Positions 1-12,462 are shown, counted from the first letter of the stretch. The stretch: 64,000 bases of DNA from Scolanthus callimorphus (GCA_033964015.1 CM066920.1:10755912-10819911); one strand, 5' to 3'. A program made the numbers and translations. The notes: generated by a model not told the origin, from the sequence alone.

Positions 1-1148
1 TTTGGCGGTTAGTAATATTGAGTATGTTGAGGTGATTTTTGCACTTTTCACTAGAGAAAAGTGAATCTTTCGATGTCTGAGATCACAAGAAAGTCAAGAA
101 TCTTTGTTCTGTACTCGCTTTCTGATTGGCTAACTTCTTATAAGATAGCCCGGTTGAGGTATTCGCACAGTAAGGTCTTATGAAATCAAAGCAAGTTCAA
201 ATAACTCTTAAACTGGAATAGGCCACTTGAACTAATTGCGTCACGACCCCAACTACGTCTTAACAAGATGTTCTGTCAAAAGTAATTCCAGAAATACAAA
301 GAACCAATTGATGATATTGGTCAGAAACTGAAGTTTCAGCTTAAAATTAATCTCTAGCCAGGAGCAATGGCAGTGAGTTGAATTTTCAAGATTTTATTTT
401 CGGAATGTGACCCAGTTAGTGTATGGCCAATAAATGAGCAGGATTTCAGGATTGCATAATATGGTGATCTTACAAATAACTTATGGCACCAAAAAATAAA
501 ACAGCAAGAGCAATATAAAGTTAAGAGAGTAAAGTAATAAAATTATAACAGATGTGCAGATTGGCATATTATTTATTTGCAAATTAAGCAGAGTCATGGA
601 CCTTCGAGCCCTAATTGTGGGGGAAGTTAGGATGTCTGTTTCAAAAGTTGAATAATCCCACAGGGGGTGGAAGGATATGAAAGTGATTTGTTTATTCCTT
701 GGCATGTTCCCTTAATAACCGGAAGTGTTATCAGTTTATGATATATGTACTGCATGTATTTGTATCTATCACCATGAGAACATGCAATTATGTGAATGGC
801 AATGTCCTGGGGACCTGCAGTTGTAGCCTTGAGAGCTCAGGAGGTACTGTCTGATGAGTAGTTTGGGGCTTGTGCAGGAGTCTTCAGTACTGAATGTAGT
901 GAGCTGGCACACCACTGGTGCTGACAGGAGCACCACAGCTGGGGTCTGAAGGGCCTTGTGGGACTTTTTATGTCCAAAAAATGTACTTATATAGATTAAA
1001 GAGTTGGAATAAAGAATTACAGTATCACACTTTACCATGCACTTGTTTTATTTCTAAATGATAATACTCAGTATACTTAGTATCTTGCTATATAGGCCTG
1101 GCAACATAGAATATATAACTCTGGACCTTTTAAGAAGGCTGCCTACCA
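1..1148. other. No gene seen; edge repeat similar to gene A upstream DNA
   Basis: Positions 76-180 match 21113-21212 (GAAAGTCAAGAATCTTTG, CGCTTTCTGATTGGCTAAC, GCCCGGTTGA). Otherwise non-coding in appearance. Confidence 0.6.
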
Positions 1149-2291
1149 TTGCACTTGACCTCTCCACTTTGAACAACCACAATTCTGAAATACACTTACC
1201 TATGGATTTGAAATTTTGATAATTTGCTGTAGAAAGATACATGATGCACAATTTATTGTTATCAGAGTTTCTATTGCAACAAAACAGGGGGTCACTGTTT
1301 TTGATTAGCAAAAGTTCAACATGAAATTTGATCTAAACTTTGAAAATGACACCTACCGCTAATCCTTAGCTGGTAATTGTCTATACGTTTACAAAGTTTA
1401 GAGAAAATCCATCAAACCGATTTCAAGATATTCCAGGCACCTGTTTTTTCTTTTCAAATTCAAAATTTTTCACTTGTGTTCTAATTATATGAGTTTAATG
1501 GTTTTGGCTAGTTTTATAGCCTGCGTAGCTGGCGGTTTAGTGGGGTTTAAGCAGGTTGTTATCCGCAAAATCTTCGGTAGTTTGCTTGTTGTTCGATGAG
1601 ATGGCCGCGCGAGCGCTGGGGCAGAGTGCGCCTGGTTAAAAAATGCGCCCTGGGTGGAGGGTGGGCGGGGAGAAAACGCAAGAAATAAACCCCCCAGGGC
1701 GCATTTTTTAACCAGGAGTACTCTGCCCCAGCGCTCGCGCAGCCATCTCATCGAACAACAAGCAAACTACCGAAGATTTCTACGAAGATTTCGCGGATAA
1801 AATCCTGCTAAAACCCCACTAAACCGCCAGCTACGCAGGCTAGGCTAGTGAAATCTCTTGACAGAAAATTAATCCCGAGGTATTCAACTACTTCTCGATC
1901 AAATTTGATGCCAGGAAGTGCTTATTGATTTTCCAGGATGATAGTTAGAGAGCAAGTGAAAAATTTTGAATTTGAAAAGCAAAAACAGTTGCCTGGAATA
2001 TGTTGAAATCGGCTGATGGATTTTCTCTAAACTGTGTATACGTATAGACAATTACCTAAGGATTAGCAGCTGTAGGTGTGTCATTTTAAAAGTTTACATC
2101 AAATTTCACATGGAACGTTTGCTAATCAAAAACAGTGACCCCCTATTTTGTTGCTATAGAACTCTGATGACAATAAATCATGCATGATCTTGAACTTTGA
2201 TCTTTCCATAGCAAAATGTCAAAATTTTAAATCCATAGGTAAGTATAAATTTCAGAATTGTGGTCATTCAAAGTCAAGAGGTCAAGTGCAA
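1149..2291. mobile_element. Large nested palindrome (foldback element)
   Basis: Outer arms of about 340 bp (1149-1485 and 1945-2291) are imperfect inverse copies: TTGCACTTGACCTCT at the left end, and AAATTCAAAATTTTTCAC next to the centre. Between them is a second foldback (1516-1842). Together they form a hairpin of over 1 kb. Confidence 0.8.
1516..1842. mobile_element. Inner foldback element
   Basis: Arms of about 150 bp: TAGCCTGCGTAGCTGGCGG and its inverse, continuing through GCTGGGGCAGAGT to GGTTAAAAAATGCGCCC, around a 45-bp GC-rich loop. Confidence 0.85.
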
Positions 2292-2301
2292 GAAAAACTG
2301 T

Positions 2302-2598
2302 GGGCCATTCCATTTTTAGTCGCACCCCCCCTACAGAAGAAGTTTTCCTAGGGGGTATAGCAAAATGGCCATTTGCAGGGGTCAAACCGAAAGAAAGGCT
2401 CTTCCGTGGGTTTTTCTGAGGGGGTACAATAAGAAAAAGCCTCTTCCGTGGGTTTTTCCGAGGGGTGCAACAAAAAATAGCCTCTTTCGTGGGTTATTCC
2501 AAGGGGGTGCAATCCAAAAAGGGCTCTTTTTTCCGAGGGGTAAGTAAAGAAAATGAGCTCTTCCGTAGGGGGGGTTCGGCTTAAAAATGGAATGGCCC
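2302..2598. mobile_element. 297-bp MITE with GGGCCATTCC ends
   Basis: TIR GGGCCATTCCATTTTTA of about 17 bp; flanking TGT on both sides (2299-2301, 2599-2601). Inside are three imperfect direct repeats around CTCTTCCGTGGGTTTTTC. The TIR and 3-bp duplication are PIF/Harbinger-like. Confidence 0.7.
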
Positions 2599-3210
2599 TG
2601 TAGGCATTCATACCGAATTCTCAGGAAAACTGGACCAAAACAAAATTATCAAATAATTTGGCAAGAAAACATGAAGTCAGTTTAGGAAAGAGATCAAAAC
2701 AAATGCTCTCTGGCTGGACCCAATTTGGGGGTCAATATCTAAAAAAATATTTTTTAAATAACCTCTTAGTCATAAAACCAATTTTGATGAGAACCACATC
2801 AAACGATCCGCAATGTCCTATTATTTCGTTTAATGCATTCAGATTTTGCACAGCCTCCCTAGGAGAGAACTGACTTAGGTGTTCGAAATCAGAGGGAGTG
2901 GGGTGGTACCAGGCAGTGACCATTACCTCTGGGCCGAATTGGGTCCATATCTGGGGCATGTGTTTTGACCTTCTCCCTTGCAGGTATTTAATGGTGAGAT
3001 AAGGCCACCTTTGGAAAAAAAATTTTTTATCTAGCATGAAAGTCAGTTCCAAAACTTTGCTCATCTGTCTGAAGCAACTTTTGAATGGTGACAAAAAAAA
3101 ACAACTGTCCAATTTCATGATGGATATTATAATGTCCAAAGTTTTCTGGCCAAATCATACACTTTTGTTAGGGATCACATTTTTCCTGAGAATAAGTTGC
3201 AGGCACCCCA

Positions 3211-3468
3211 AGGAAGCCTGTCACAATACGCGCATGCTCCAGGAGCAATCACTGACAGATTCATCACCAAAACTAATTAGACCATCCTATCAGATAACTA
3301 TTTAAGAGTATGTAGCTAAAACGAATGGTCTCATGGATAGAGAAAGCAAGACTAATGATTTGTTTTCAAGGTTTTAGCCGTTGCCAGCCATCGCTGCAGG
3401 ACTATATTAGTTACTTCTCTGATTTGAGATGCACAGAACAGCTGTGCAGTTGTGTGACAGGCTCCCTT
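3211..3468. mobile_element. MITE, AGGGAGCCTGTCAC family
   Basis: Ends AGGAAGCCTGTCAC and GTGACAGGCTCCCT. It is inverted relative to the copy at 8631-8848; both contain the CTGATCAGATG/AATTAG region and a GCACAGAACAGCTG motif. Confidence 0.65.
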
Positions 3469-4083
3469 TAACTTGATTCGGGTAGCTCACCCTTTGAACA
3501 CATACTAGAAATAATTTATACCTACTAGACTGTATCTCAAAAAAGTTTCCTCTCTATGAACCATGTTTCAGAGCCTGGTGGTGCATTAGTGGAGCAAGTG
3601 ACTTTATACAGAACAGCAAAACTTCACAGATCTTCAATCCAATCAAAGTTTTGATAATTGGATATTACAGTAGATTTTCTTGATCTAAAAAATCATAAAA
3701 TAAATGACAAAAATATGTGTCACAAAATTATTATCTGATGCTAAAACGTGATGCTAAGGCACATTATGTTACCTTAGCTGCTTTGTTACTCATATTATTT
3801 TACTGAAGAACAACATTAAGGCATTTGAAGGAAATAGGAGAAAATACAACTGTATTGCATTTTGCCTTGTGTTTTATTTGTAGATGAAGTTTGTGAAAAA
3901 TGAGACATTGTCGAAAAAATTAATATTCGGCTCTCAAATCAAGAAAAAGACATGTTTTTAAGGTAGTTGTCATTATGCAGAGACTGAGCCATATTGAAAA
4001 AGCATTTCCTTCAATTACACCGAGTGGGCTATGAAACATGATTTCAAGGACAACCTTTTTGAAACAGGACTTAAAATTCTATT

Positions 4084-4364
4084 GTTGCTTAATTCGCAGT
4101 GTCGCAATGATCAAAAGTCAAGATTTTGATTTTGTTTTGGTGATTCTATTCTGTCAATCAAAATATGCACATCAGAATTCAAGACCTTTGGAACTTTTCA
4201 ATAGTTGACCATACAAAAATGGTGTGCAGGAATAACCCTAGAGTTTTAGTTTGAAATCTGGATTTATTGTGATTTATATTTTGATTGACAAAACAGAATC
4301 ACCCAAACCTGCAAACAATTGGAATCTTGACTTTGGATCATTGCGATACTACGAATTCGGCAGC
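4084..4364. mobile_element. MITE with about 85-bp inverted arms
   Basis: GTTGCTTAATTCGCAG then GTCGCAATGATCAAAAG at left, inverse copy at right ending TACGAATTCGGCAGCAA. No gene inside. Confidence 0.65.
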
Positions 4365-4864
4365 AATTCATACAAATTTCCTACTTCAATCAGCTGTATG
4401 TAAACCAGTATCCAGAACCCTTTTAGTTTGCCAAATGACTCCAGCTTACCATGCTTGTATCTGATTGCCAATCTGAAAGCTGACTAGCCTTACAGTATCC
4501 TCATTTGAATGGCAGGGATATAAACTGATGGTACACCGATTGTCTGAAAAAAGAAAGAAAAATATAATGTATATTTTTAGTCTCAGTCTACCTCCTTTTA
4601 CCTCTGTACGCAAATTGCTATATGAATTACCCATTACAAATCATGTGATGTTTTCATCTTTTGAAATGGTTGCATATTCACATGAAAATGCTGAAAAAAA
4701 TTCAGAAAGACATAAAGGATTTTTTTTTTCCTGTAAACATCATGGGGGTATGGATATTTTCTGGAACCACACATTAACATTTTTCACATATTGATGGAAA
4801 CACACTACCAAAACCAATAATGTTTTTAAGCATTTTTTTCCTGTGACTTGGTAAAGAGGTCTAC

Positions 4865-4978
4865 TGTGTGGTTCCAGAAAATATCACCCCACCCCCATAA
4901 GGGATTGAAAATTCCAGAGGGGTGGAGGTCACTTTCAACACCTTTCTGTGAGGGGATGGATATTTCCTGGAACCACAC
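4865..4978. mobile_element. 114-bp MITE, TGTGTGGTTCC ends
   Basis: TGTGTGGTTCCAGAAAATAT at left and its near inverse at right. A further single end occurs at 4749-4780. Confidence 0.7.
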
Positions 4979-6434
4979 ATTTTTCTAAAACTTATTTTCC
5001 AAAAAGTAACCATGGTTGTGCACCTTTCTTGCCTCCAAAATAACTTTACCCAAGTTTCGCTGCCTAGCAATGTTGCCTTATCGAGATATAGACTTTTCTA
5101 GTTTTGCTGACGTCATGCCACATAACCTTGGTGGTGCATCCCTCTTGCCTCTAGCATAACTTAAACCAAGTTTGGTCACCTAGTGATGTTCCATTCTTGA
5201 GATATATTTCCTCAAAACTGGTGTGCTGCCTGTGTGATGCTGGACGAATGAAAGCACAAACCGGATGTCCATGGCAAAACAGGTCAATGCATTATACACT
5301 TTTGTGCTGTTTCCTTTCTCCTGCATGTAGCCATGGGGCTCTGCTACATGGGCACCCAAGGAGCTCTGCTACAATTTTTATACATGTATAGAGTAAAATG
5401 ATGATGGTAGCAAGATTTCTATACAATTCCATAACCATTATGATATTTATATTTTCTTCCTTTCTTTAAATCATTGAAGTCGGAAGTTGCATCTCTTGAG
5501 CTCGATTTTCAGGGCCAGGAAAAGTCAGACACACTGTTGGGATAAAAATGGCTGAGGACAAAGTCCCAAAGCCTCTTTAATCTGAATCACACAACAGTTA
5601 CAATCACTTTCTGTAAATAGCTTTACAAGGCCCTGCAAAGGTGAGGGCATCCAAACGCCAGGGCGTCCAAACTAAAACTATCTACGTAATTACCTAACAG
5701 TGGCACGGCAAGGGGAGGAGGCGGGGCAAGGAAGAAAACGTGGCTTCGCTTCCAAAGCTATGACTGAAACCTTGCTACGCCCCAAATTCTCTTATAGGGG
5801 GGCTCAATTAATTGGATGCCCTAGGCCTACTGTTACATAATAGGTGACACGTGAAGTGTCAAGTTCAATCAAGGGCAAATGATATATGACACTAAACCGG
5901 AAGGAAAAAATATAAAAATCCTGATATTTTTGGCTTCCTGAAGTTTGTCCCTTCAAATCACTTTCAAGAGTCTTTTCTCCCAAGGCTATACAACACATCA
6001 CCAGTGGCTGAGTGCAGGGCTGGAAATTGGGCCAGCAGTCAAGCATAGGCTTACATTGGATTACTTAAGGTCTCGATACCATAATATGACTTTTTCCCTG
6101 AAATTCATTTCATAGAGTCCTAAAGTATAATTATTTCTAAAACCTTAAATGATGTGTTGACTGTTTTTTAGGCTTTATTTGCCAATTCTTTTGTATTGCC
6201 TGCCACACATAATTTTTCTGTAATTTAATTAACTTTTCATAAATAAGCAAGACGTCAAAAATCGCTGACACAGTTTTGCAGTTCAGAGTAAAATCTGTAT
6301 ACGAAAATCCGACAAAGGGTGAAATTATACAACAAAACACTAATGGTCTGGAGCCTCTCAAGTAATTAAACAAGGTAGTTTTTAGTTCTGGGTCTCAAAA
6401 ATACAAGAGAAATCCAAACTTCACCAAAATGAAC
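4979..6434. other. No gene seen
   Basis: Short frames only, without domain or codon signal. 5680-5790 is G-rich. Confidence 0.5.
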
Positions 6435-6441
6435 AACTTCA

Positions 6442-7600
6442 CAGGGCATCTGACAGGGTGCGGTGGCGCAGATCCACACAATTTGGCCATTTCCGCACCT
6501 TCCGCACCTTGAGAGGTTTTTCCGCACAATTTGGAAAAGTTCTTGGAAATTCACTTCTTCAAGACCTCAGATCTTCTTTACAGTAGTTATATATTCCCTC
6601 AATTTCTGGCATTTTCTGAGCGATTTGGATAAAGAATGAAAATCTCTAGAAAACTCGACTCTAAAAGTTGCATATCGCTTCCTTACTGAAATTTATGCCC
6701 GGGCGTTCCTGGTGACCAAAATAGCCTGGGCCCTAGTTTTAACTTTCTTTGGAAAACGAGAGCTTGCTGAGATTTTCTCGTCAAATTTCTGTCAAAAAAC
6801 TTGCCCTTTTGAGTACAAAAATGTCCTGTTGATGGAGATAGTGCAACTTTCAGTATTGTCCATTTGACAATTTGGCCATTTCCGCACCTTCCACACCTTG
6901 AGAGCTTTTTCCGCACAATTTGGAAAAATTCTTGGAAATTCATTTCTTCAAGACCTCAGATCGTCTTTACAGTTATATACTCCCTCAATTTCTAGCATTT
7001 TCTGAGCGATTTGGATAAAGAACTAAAATCTCTAGAAAACTCGACTCTAAAAGTTGCATATCGCTTCCTTACTGAAATTTATGCCCAGGCATTCCTGGTG
7101 ACCAAATAGCCTGGGCCCTACTTTTAACTTTCCTCGGAAAACGAGGGGTTGCTGAGAGTTTCTCATCAAATTTCTGTCCAAAAACTTGCCCTTTTGAGTA
7201 CAAAAATGTCCTGTTGATAGAGATAGTGCAACTTTCAGTATTTATAAATTGTTTTAAAGGCGAATTAGACTCGTTTTAGAGGTGTTATTATCAGAAGTCC
7301 AGTAAGTGATTTAGCCTATTTCTCTGTACATTTAAGCTTAAGTTAACTTTTAACATTCCCCCCCCCCCCTGTTTTATCAAAGCTTTTGTGTGCAAAAGCA
7401 TCTTTTAATATGTTACACAATGGTAGACCACATTTAAACTCTGAAATTGTTTTAGAGGCGAATTGAATTTGTTTTAGAGGCATTTAAATTTCCGCACAAT
7501 TTGTATTTTTTTCCGCACAATTTGCCTTTTCTTCCGCACATTTTGCCCTGAAATTTCCGCACAATTTCCAAAAAAATTCTGCACCCTGCCAGATGCCCTG
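6442..7600. mobile_element. 1159-bp hAT-like non-autonomous element
   Basis: Ends CAGGGCATCTGACAGGGTG and its inverse match the CAGGG start usual for hAT elements, with a 7-bp direct repeat AACTTCA on each side (6435-6441, 7601-7607). The interior is two direct copies of a block of about 400 bp (from 6485 and 6884), plus a CTTCCGCACAATTTG repeat cluster near 7490-7560. Confidence 0.75.
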
Positions 7601-7607
7601 AACTTCA

Positions 7608-8630
7608 TAAGATAGACCATTCTTTTAGCTTTAAAACAATATAAAATAAGCTGATTATCGTAGCATAAATTGCGATGCGACAATAATTTTTTCTGTAAGC
7701 ACATCAAATACCTTTACAGAGACCTTAAAGAACCCATGCCCATGAACCCATATAAGCCCATTTTTGTTTTTGTAGTTGTTGTTGTTGTTGACTCTTGTTG
7801 TTGTTATTACGTCAGCCAGTCTTGTGTTATTGTTTTGTTCGATATTAGAAGACAAAGTACGTCTAGAAATCTGGTGTTAGAATGATGCCGAAACATCAAG
7901 CGATAAACCTATTGATATTCTCATGTCTCTGCGTCAGCAAAACTCTTTTAATTAAATCTCGTAAAAGAACATCTAAAAACAAAGTTTCAGAATTCGATTG
8001 GGAACATTGCGCTATATTCTCTAAATCAGCCAATGGAAATGGATGTTTTCTCAGACTTAGTATGTTTTTCTGCTGTCAAAATGACAGCTGACACAGGCTC
8101 TCATAGGATCTTTCTCAATTTGCAAAAGTGCCATACCCCGCCATGGAGGGAATGTACTTGAAGACCACCCCCAAACCCTATGGAATTTCCAAAGGAAAAT
8201 ACAGTATTTGTATGGAAAGTAACATCTTAACCCTGTGAAAAATCAGGTAAAATTATTGAAGGCAAACTTTAGAATGAGCACCAGAGCTGTGTTTAAGAGC
8301 CATTAAAATGAATAAACGAGCCATCCAAAGGCCACAAAAAGTGATTTTGTGTATGTTGTAGAGCAGATAAATTGACTGATTCTTAAATGCGCACAAAAGT
8401 GATTCAACAAGTTTCTTCAAGCTCACGTGCATAGGCTACTTTCGTTAAGATGAAAAACTCAGGGAAGTAAGGGCTAGTGCATAGCTGTCAACTCTCCCAC
8501 ATTAGGTGGGGTCTCAGGATTTTGAGCCTTGTCTCAAGGTTAAAATTTGCTTCATTCTTATACATTACTATGTTTCTTAAATTCTTAATTTTCTTAAACT
8601 CCAGATTAATTTTAAACTCTGAGGGATTAA
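7608..8630. other. No gene seen; (GTT)n microsatellite
   Basis: GTT/TTG repeats at about 7775-7810. No recognisable coding sequence. Confidence 0.5.
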
Positions 8631-8848
8631 AGGGAGCCTGTCACTCAACTGCGCAGCTGTTCTGTGCATCTCAAAACAAAGAAGTGTCATCCTGTAACAA
8701 TGGCCAGCCAAGGCTAAAAACCTCGAAAACAATCATTTATAATCTTTACATATTCTTAAATAGTTATCTGATCAGATGATCTAATTAGTTTTGCTGATGT
8801 ATCAGAGTGATCGTTTCTGGAGCATGTGCGCATCGTGACAGGCTCCCT
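8631..8848. mobile_element. MITE, AGGGAGCCTGTCAC family
   Basis: TIRs AGGGAGCCTGTCAC and inverse. A second MITE (8856-9075) was inserted just beyond its right end. Confidence 0.7.
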
Positions 8849-8855
8849 CTAACAG

Positions 8856-9075
8856 CATTCTTGTACCTGAGCTCCCCAGCACGTCTGTTCGCAGGGGAGG
8901 CTCTGGGGACATCCATATGAAGGCCATTGCTGATTGGTTGATTTTGAGTGTTGGAGAATGCGCTAAAAGGTCTTTCTCTCAGCGGCCCTGTATGAAATCT
9001 TGCGCCTGCATCAGTAGATGTCACCAGAGCCTCCCCTGTGAGGTTACGAGCCGGCAAGCTCTGGGTTCGAGAATG
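8856..9075. mobile_element. MITE family M1 (CATTCTCG ends), copy 1
   Basis: 220 bp, ends CATTCTTGTACCTGAGCTCC and GGTTCGAGAATG, internally palindromic around GGGGAGGCTCTGG. The flanking 9-mers CTCTAACAG and CTATAACCA are a decayed duplication at best. Confidence 0.78.
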
Positions 9076-10080
9076 CTATAACCATACCTGCAAACCCCCA
9101 AAACTCCAAACCAGGAGATTGTGTTTCAAATACAACAACTGTATGGGAAAGTCGCAAGAAATTTACCCGGGAGATGTACAGGGGAGACTGAGGGTATAAA
9201 CCGGGGGTCTCCCGTGAAGACCGGGAGAGTTGGCAGGCGGAATTACATGTATCACATAACCTTTGTATTTTGCCTAGAACTTCAAACTTTTCCGATTTCT
9301 TGATTAAGGGTGCCGAGTTGAGGCATTCCTTACAAACTGTCTTATGAAATAATGCACCAGTCAATTGACAGCCCCGCACCCCCCCATTCGTGCATTAGCG
9401 GGGCATTCACTTTTTGGCAAATGAAAGGCAGTGAGCGCCTCGGTTTGCGGGGACAATCTGAGAGGTGAATGCACCGTCCCCAGGGTAATAATTAAGAGTG
9501 AATGCGCTCCTTGCCCAATGAATTTAGAAGATAACACAAAGGATTTTTACTCACTGAAAAGAGTCATGTCTATGGTGCCCAGTTTTCAATGCAGCCGCAG
9601 CCGATCGCAAAGCGTAATGAAACCATATTTTTTTACTTGCATGTACTTTCGCTAGTGTAGATTAAAATTTAATACGTTTAATTCAAGTAACAAAAATCTG
9701 TATTTGTCGTGTCTTTTGTGAAGTAAAGGGGTGTTCATATGGAGGTGAAGCAGCCCGGAAAGCGGGCTTGTTTCTGTTGTGTTGTGTCCCGGGGAGAGAG
9801 TGACTCCCCGGTATCCGGTAACTTCGCCACCTAACGACTTCGCCACAACCAATTTCGCCAACACATCTGGTGAGATCGCCACCGGTGGCTAAGTCAACAT
9901 CCACTGGTGGCGAAGTCTACCTTCCGTTACTGAATCTGAATGTACTGTCTTTCTGAATGCTTAGTCTTCTAAGGCTTCGTAGTTGTTATGATGCGATCTT
10001 GGTAGTTGTTTATAAGATAAGTAAAAGCTCATGAAACCCTGCTTAGTTAAGAAAACAGCGAAAGTTTAGTTGATCGATTG

Positions 10081-11530
10081 CCATGAAACTTATATCAAGT
10101 AAAAGCTCATGAAACCCTGCTTAGTTATTTCGTAGTTGTTATGATGCGATCTCAACTTTACGTAAGGAAACAGCGAAAGTTTAGTTGATCTAACTTGGCG
10201 TCCCTTTGTGCCGAAGCCGAAATGCACGATGGCGCTCGGCTACGAAGTTTAATTCGGTCTTATAAGATCATTCCTTGCTCTTTTTCCATGAAACTTATAT
10301 CAAGTAAAAGCTCATGAAACCCTGCTTAGTTATTTCGTAGTTGTTATGATGCGATCTCAACTTTACGTAAGGAAACAGCGAAAGTTTAGTTGATCTACGT
10401 AACTTGGCGTCCCTTTGTGCCGAAGCCGAAATGCATGAAGCCGCTCGGCTTCGAAGTTTAATTCGGTCTTATAAGATCATTCCTTGCTCTTTTTCCATGA
10501 AACTTATATCAAGTAAAAGCTCATGAAACCCTGCTTAGTTATTTCGTAGTTGTTATGATGCGATCTCAACTTTACGTAAGAAAACAGCGAAAGTTTAGTT
10601 GATCTAACTTGACGTCCCTTTGTGCCGAAGCCGAAAAGCATGAAGCCGCTCGGCTTCGAAGTTTAATTTGGTCTTATAAGATCATTCCTTGCTCTTTTTC
10701 CATCAAACTTGTATCAAGTAAAAGCTCATGAAACCCTGCTTAGTTATTTCGTAGTTGTTATGATGCGATCTCAACTTTACGTAAGGAAACAGCGAAAGTT
10801 TAGTTGATCTAACTTGGCGTCCCTTTGTGCCGAAGCCGAAATGCATGAAGCCGCTCGGCTTCGAAGTTTAATTCGGTCTTATAAGATCATTCCTTGCTCT
10901 TTTTCCATGAAACTTATATCAAGTAAAAGTTCATGAAACCCTGCTTAGTTATTTCGTAGTTGTTATGATGCGATCTCAACTTTACGTAAGAAAACAGCGA
11001 AAGTTTAGTTGATCTAACTTGACGTCCCTTTGTGCCGAAGCCGAAAAGCATGAAGCCGCTCGGCTTCGAAGTTTAATTTGGTCTTATAAGATCATTCCTT
11101 GCTCTTTTTCCATCAAACTTGTATCAAGTAAAAGCTCATGAAACCCTGTTTAGTTATTTCGTAGTTGTTATGATGCGATCTCAACTTTACGTAAGGAAAC
11201 AGCGCCAAAGTTTAGTTGATCTAACTTGGCGTCCCTTTGTGCCGAAGCCGAAAAGCATGAAGCCGCTCGACTTCGAAGTTTAATTTGGTCTTATAAGATC
11301 ATTCCTTGCTCTTTTTCCATCAAACTTATATCAAGTAAAAGCTCATGAAACCCTGTTTAGTTATTTCGTAGTTGTTATGATGTGATCTCAACTTTACGTA
11401 AGGAAACAGCGAAAGTTTAGTTGATCTAACTTGGCGTCCCTTTGTGCCGAAGCCGAAATGCACGATGCCGCTCGGCTTCGAAGTTTCATTCGGTCTTATA
11501 AGATCATTCCTTGCTTTTTTTCCATGAAAC
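10081..11530. repeat. Tandem array of 205-bp units
   Basis: Unit starts at CCATGAAACTTATATC or variants: 10081, 10286, 10495, 10700, 10905, 11110, 11317, 11522 (spacing 205-209). Each unit holds CGAAGCCG and its inverse CGGCTTCG. Units at 10495-10700 and 10905-11110 share variants (GACGTCC, AAAAGCATG, TTTGGTC) against the unit between them, suggesting partial 410-bp higher-order structure. Confidence 0.88.
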
Positions 11531-11544
11531 TTATATCAAGTTAC

Positions 11545-11784
11545 CGTTGCGGCCTTCCTTTCTACATGCTGGTTCAGCTAATACACAGAGAAGCCAAGCT
11601 TGTTTCCATTCAGATGCGGCTGGTCAACGATGGTAAACTAACTCGGATGCAGAGGAGGAAATCCAGAAACTTGCAGACCAGGATACATGAGCTGTGGAGG
11701 CGGTACATGGACCGAGAAACAACAGGAAGACAGCTGATGAAGTCCTGCGCAAAGTTGTACGGGCCAACCGGTCGTGCACATTAA
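11545..11784 (+). CDS. Unknown open frame inside the transposon
   Basis: Right after the array the frame reads YRCGLPFYMLVQLIHREA and continues with basic residues (LTRMQRRKSRNLQTRIHEL, WRRYMDRE) to a stop at 11782-11784, about 80 residues. The composition is more protein-like than neighbouring frames and may form a basic helix. I do not recognise it. It could be a transposase remnant or a captured host fragment. An open frame extends upstream into the array. Confidence 0.3.
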   Translation, partial: RCGLPFYMLVQLIHREAKLVSIQMRLVNDGKLTRMQRRKSRNLQTRIHELWRRYMDRETTGRQLMKSCAKLYGPTGRAH

Positions 11785-12154
11785 GGAGTTTGAGGCTCCA
11801 AAACGGTTCCTTTAGGAACCACCCAAATGAAATAAAGTCATGACCAAATGCTTCTGATATACAACCATGCACAAACACATTACATGGTCATCTAAGTTAT
11901 TCGAAGAATCATCCGTCATTCGAATAACTAAAGTTAGACAATTATACTTAGGTCAAAGACTGAAAAAAAAAAAGAAAAATATAGTTCCAATTGCACTTCA
12001 ATAGAAGTTGATTTCGCCACCAGTGTTGACTTCCGATGTTGACATCGCCACCGGTGGCGATCTCACCAGCTGTGATGGCGAAATTGGTGATGGCGAAATC
12101 ACTTGATGGCGAAGTCACTGGCATTCGACTCCCCGCTCGATGTACTGTGTGGAA

Positions 12155-12462
12155 GCCGTGAAAGAAAGTGCATCTCCCGACCAACGGGGCAGTAATGTAG
12201 TGTGAATTCTGTACGAAAGCCCCGCTAGTACCCCGCTAATGCGCGAATGGGGGGTGCGGGGCTGTCAATTGACTGGTGCATAATCTCCCTAAAATGCTGA
12301 CTTTGAAGCCGTGAAAGAAAGTGCATCTCCCGACCAACGGGGCAGTAATGTAGTGTGAATTCTGTACGAAAGCCCCGCTAGTACCCCGCTAATGCGCGAA
12401 TGGGGGGGTGCGGGGCTGTCAATTGACTGGTGCATAATCTCCCTAAAATGCTGACTTTGAAT
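12155..12462. repeat. Two tandem copies of a 153-bp unit
   Basis: GCCGTGAAAGAAAGTGC starts the unit at 12155 and again at 12308. Both copies end with GGTGCATAATCTCCCTAAA. The unit includes the right end of the outer element at 9348-12290, so that end was duplicated. Confidence 0.85.

Larger units (their letters stand above)
9811..12126. mobile_element. 2.3-kb DNA transposon, 9-bp target duplication, internal satellite array
   Basis: The 9-bp direct repeat GACTCCCCG flanks it exactly (9802-9810 and 12127-12135). TIRs run about 115 bp and consist of repeated ACTTCGCCA-type motifs, then GGTGAGATCGCCACCGGTGG. Long TIRs with a 9-bp duplication suggest a Mutator-like element. The interior is a 205-bp tandem array followed by a short open frame; no transposase is visible. 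Confidence 0.8.
9348..12290. mobile_element. Outer TIR element enclosing the 2.3-kb transposon
   Basis: About 50-bp inverted ends: ATGCACCAGTCAATTGACAG then CCCCGCACCCCCCATTCG at left, the inverse at right (12235-12290). The inner element 9811-12126 interrupts it. A related end occurs at 14725-14767. Confidence 0.6.

Noticed and set aside
2732..3139. 135-codon minus-strand frame
   Set aside because: No domain, no splice context, and it overlaps partial inverted repeats.
8800..9080. tRNA-like B box (GGTTCGAGAAT) in M1 MITEs
   Set aside because: No A box or cloverleaf at a suitable distance; the motif is part of the inverted terminal sequence.
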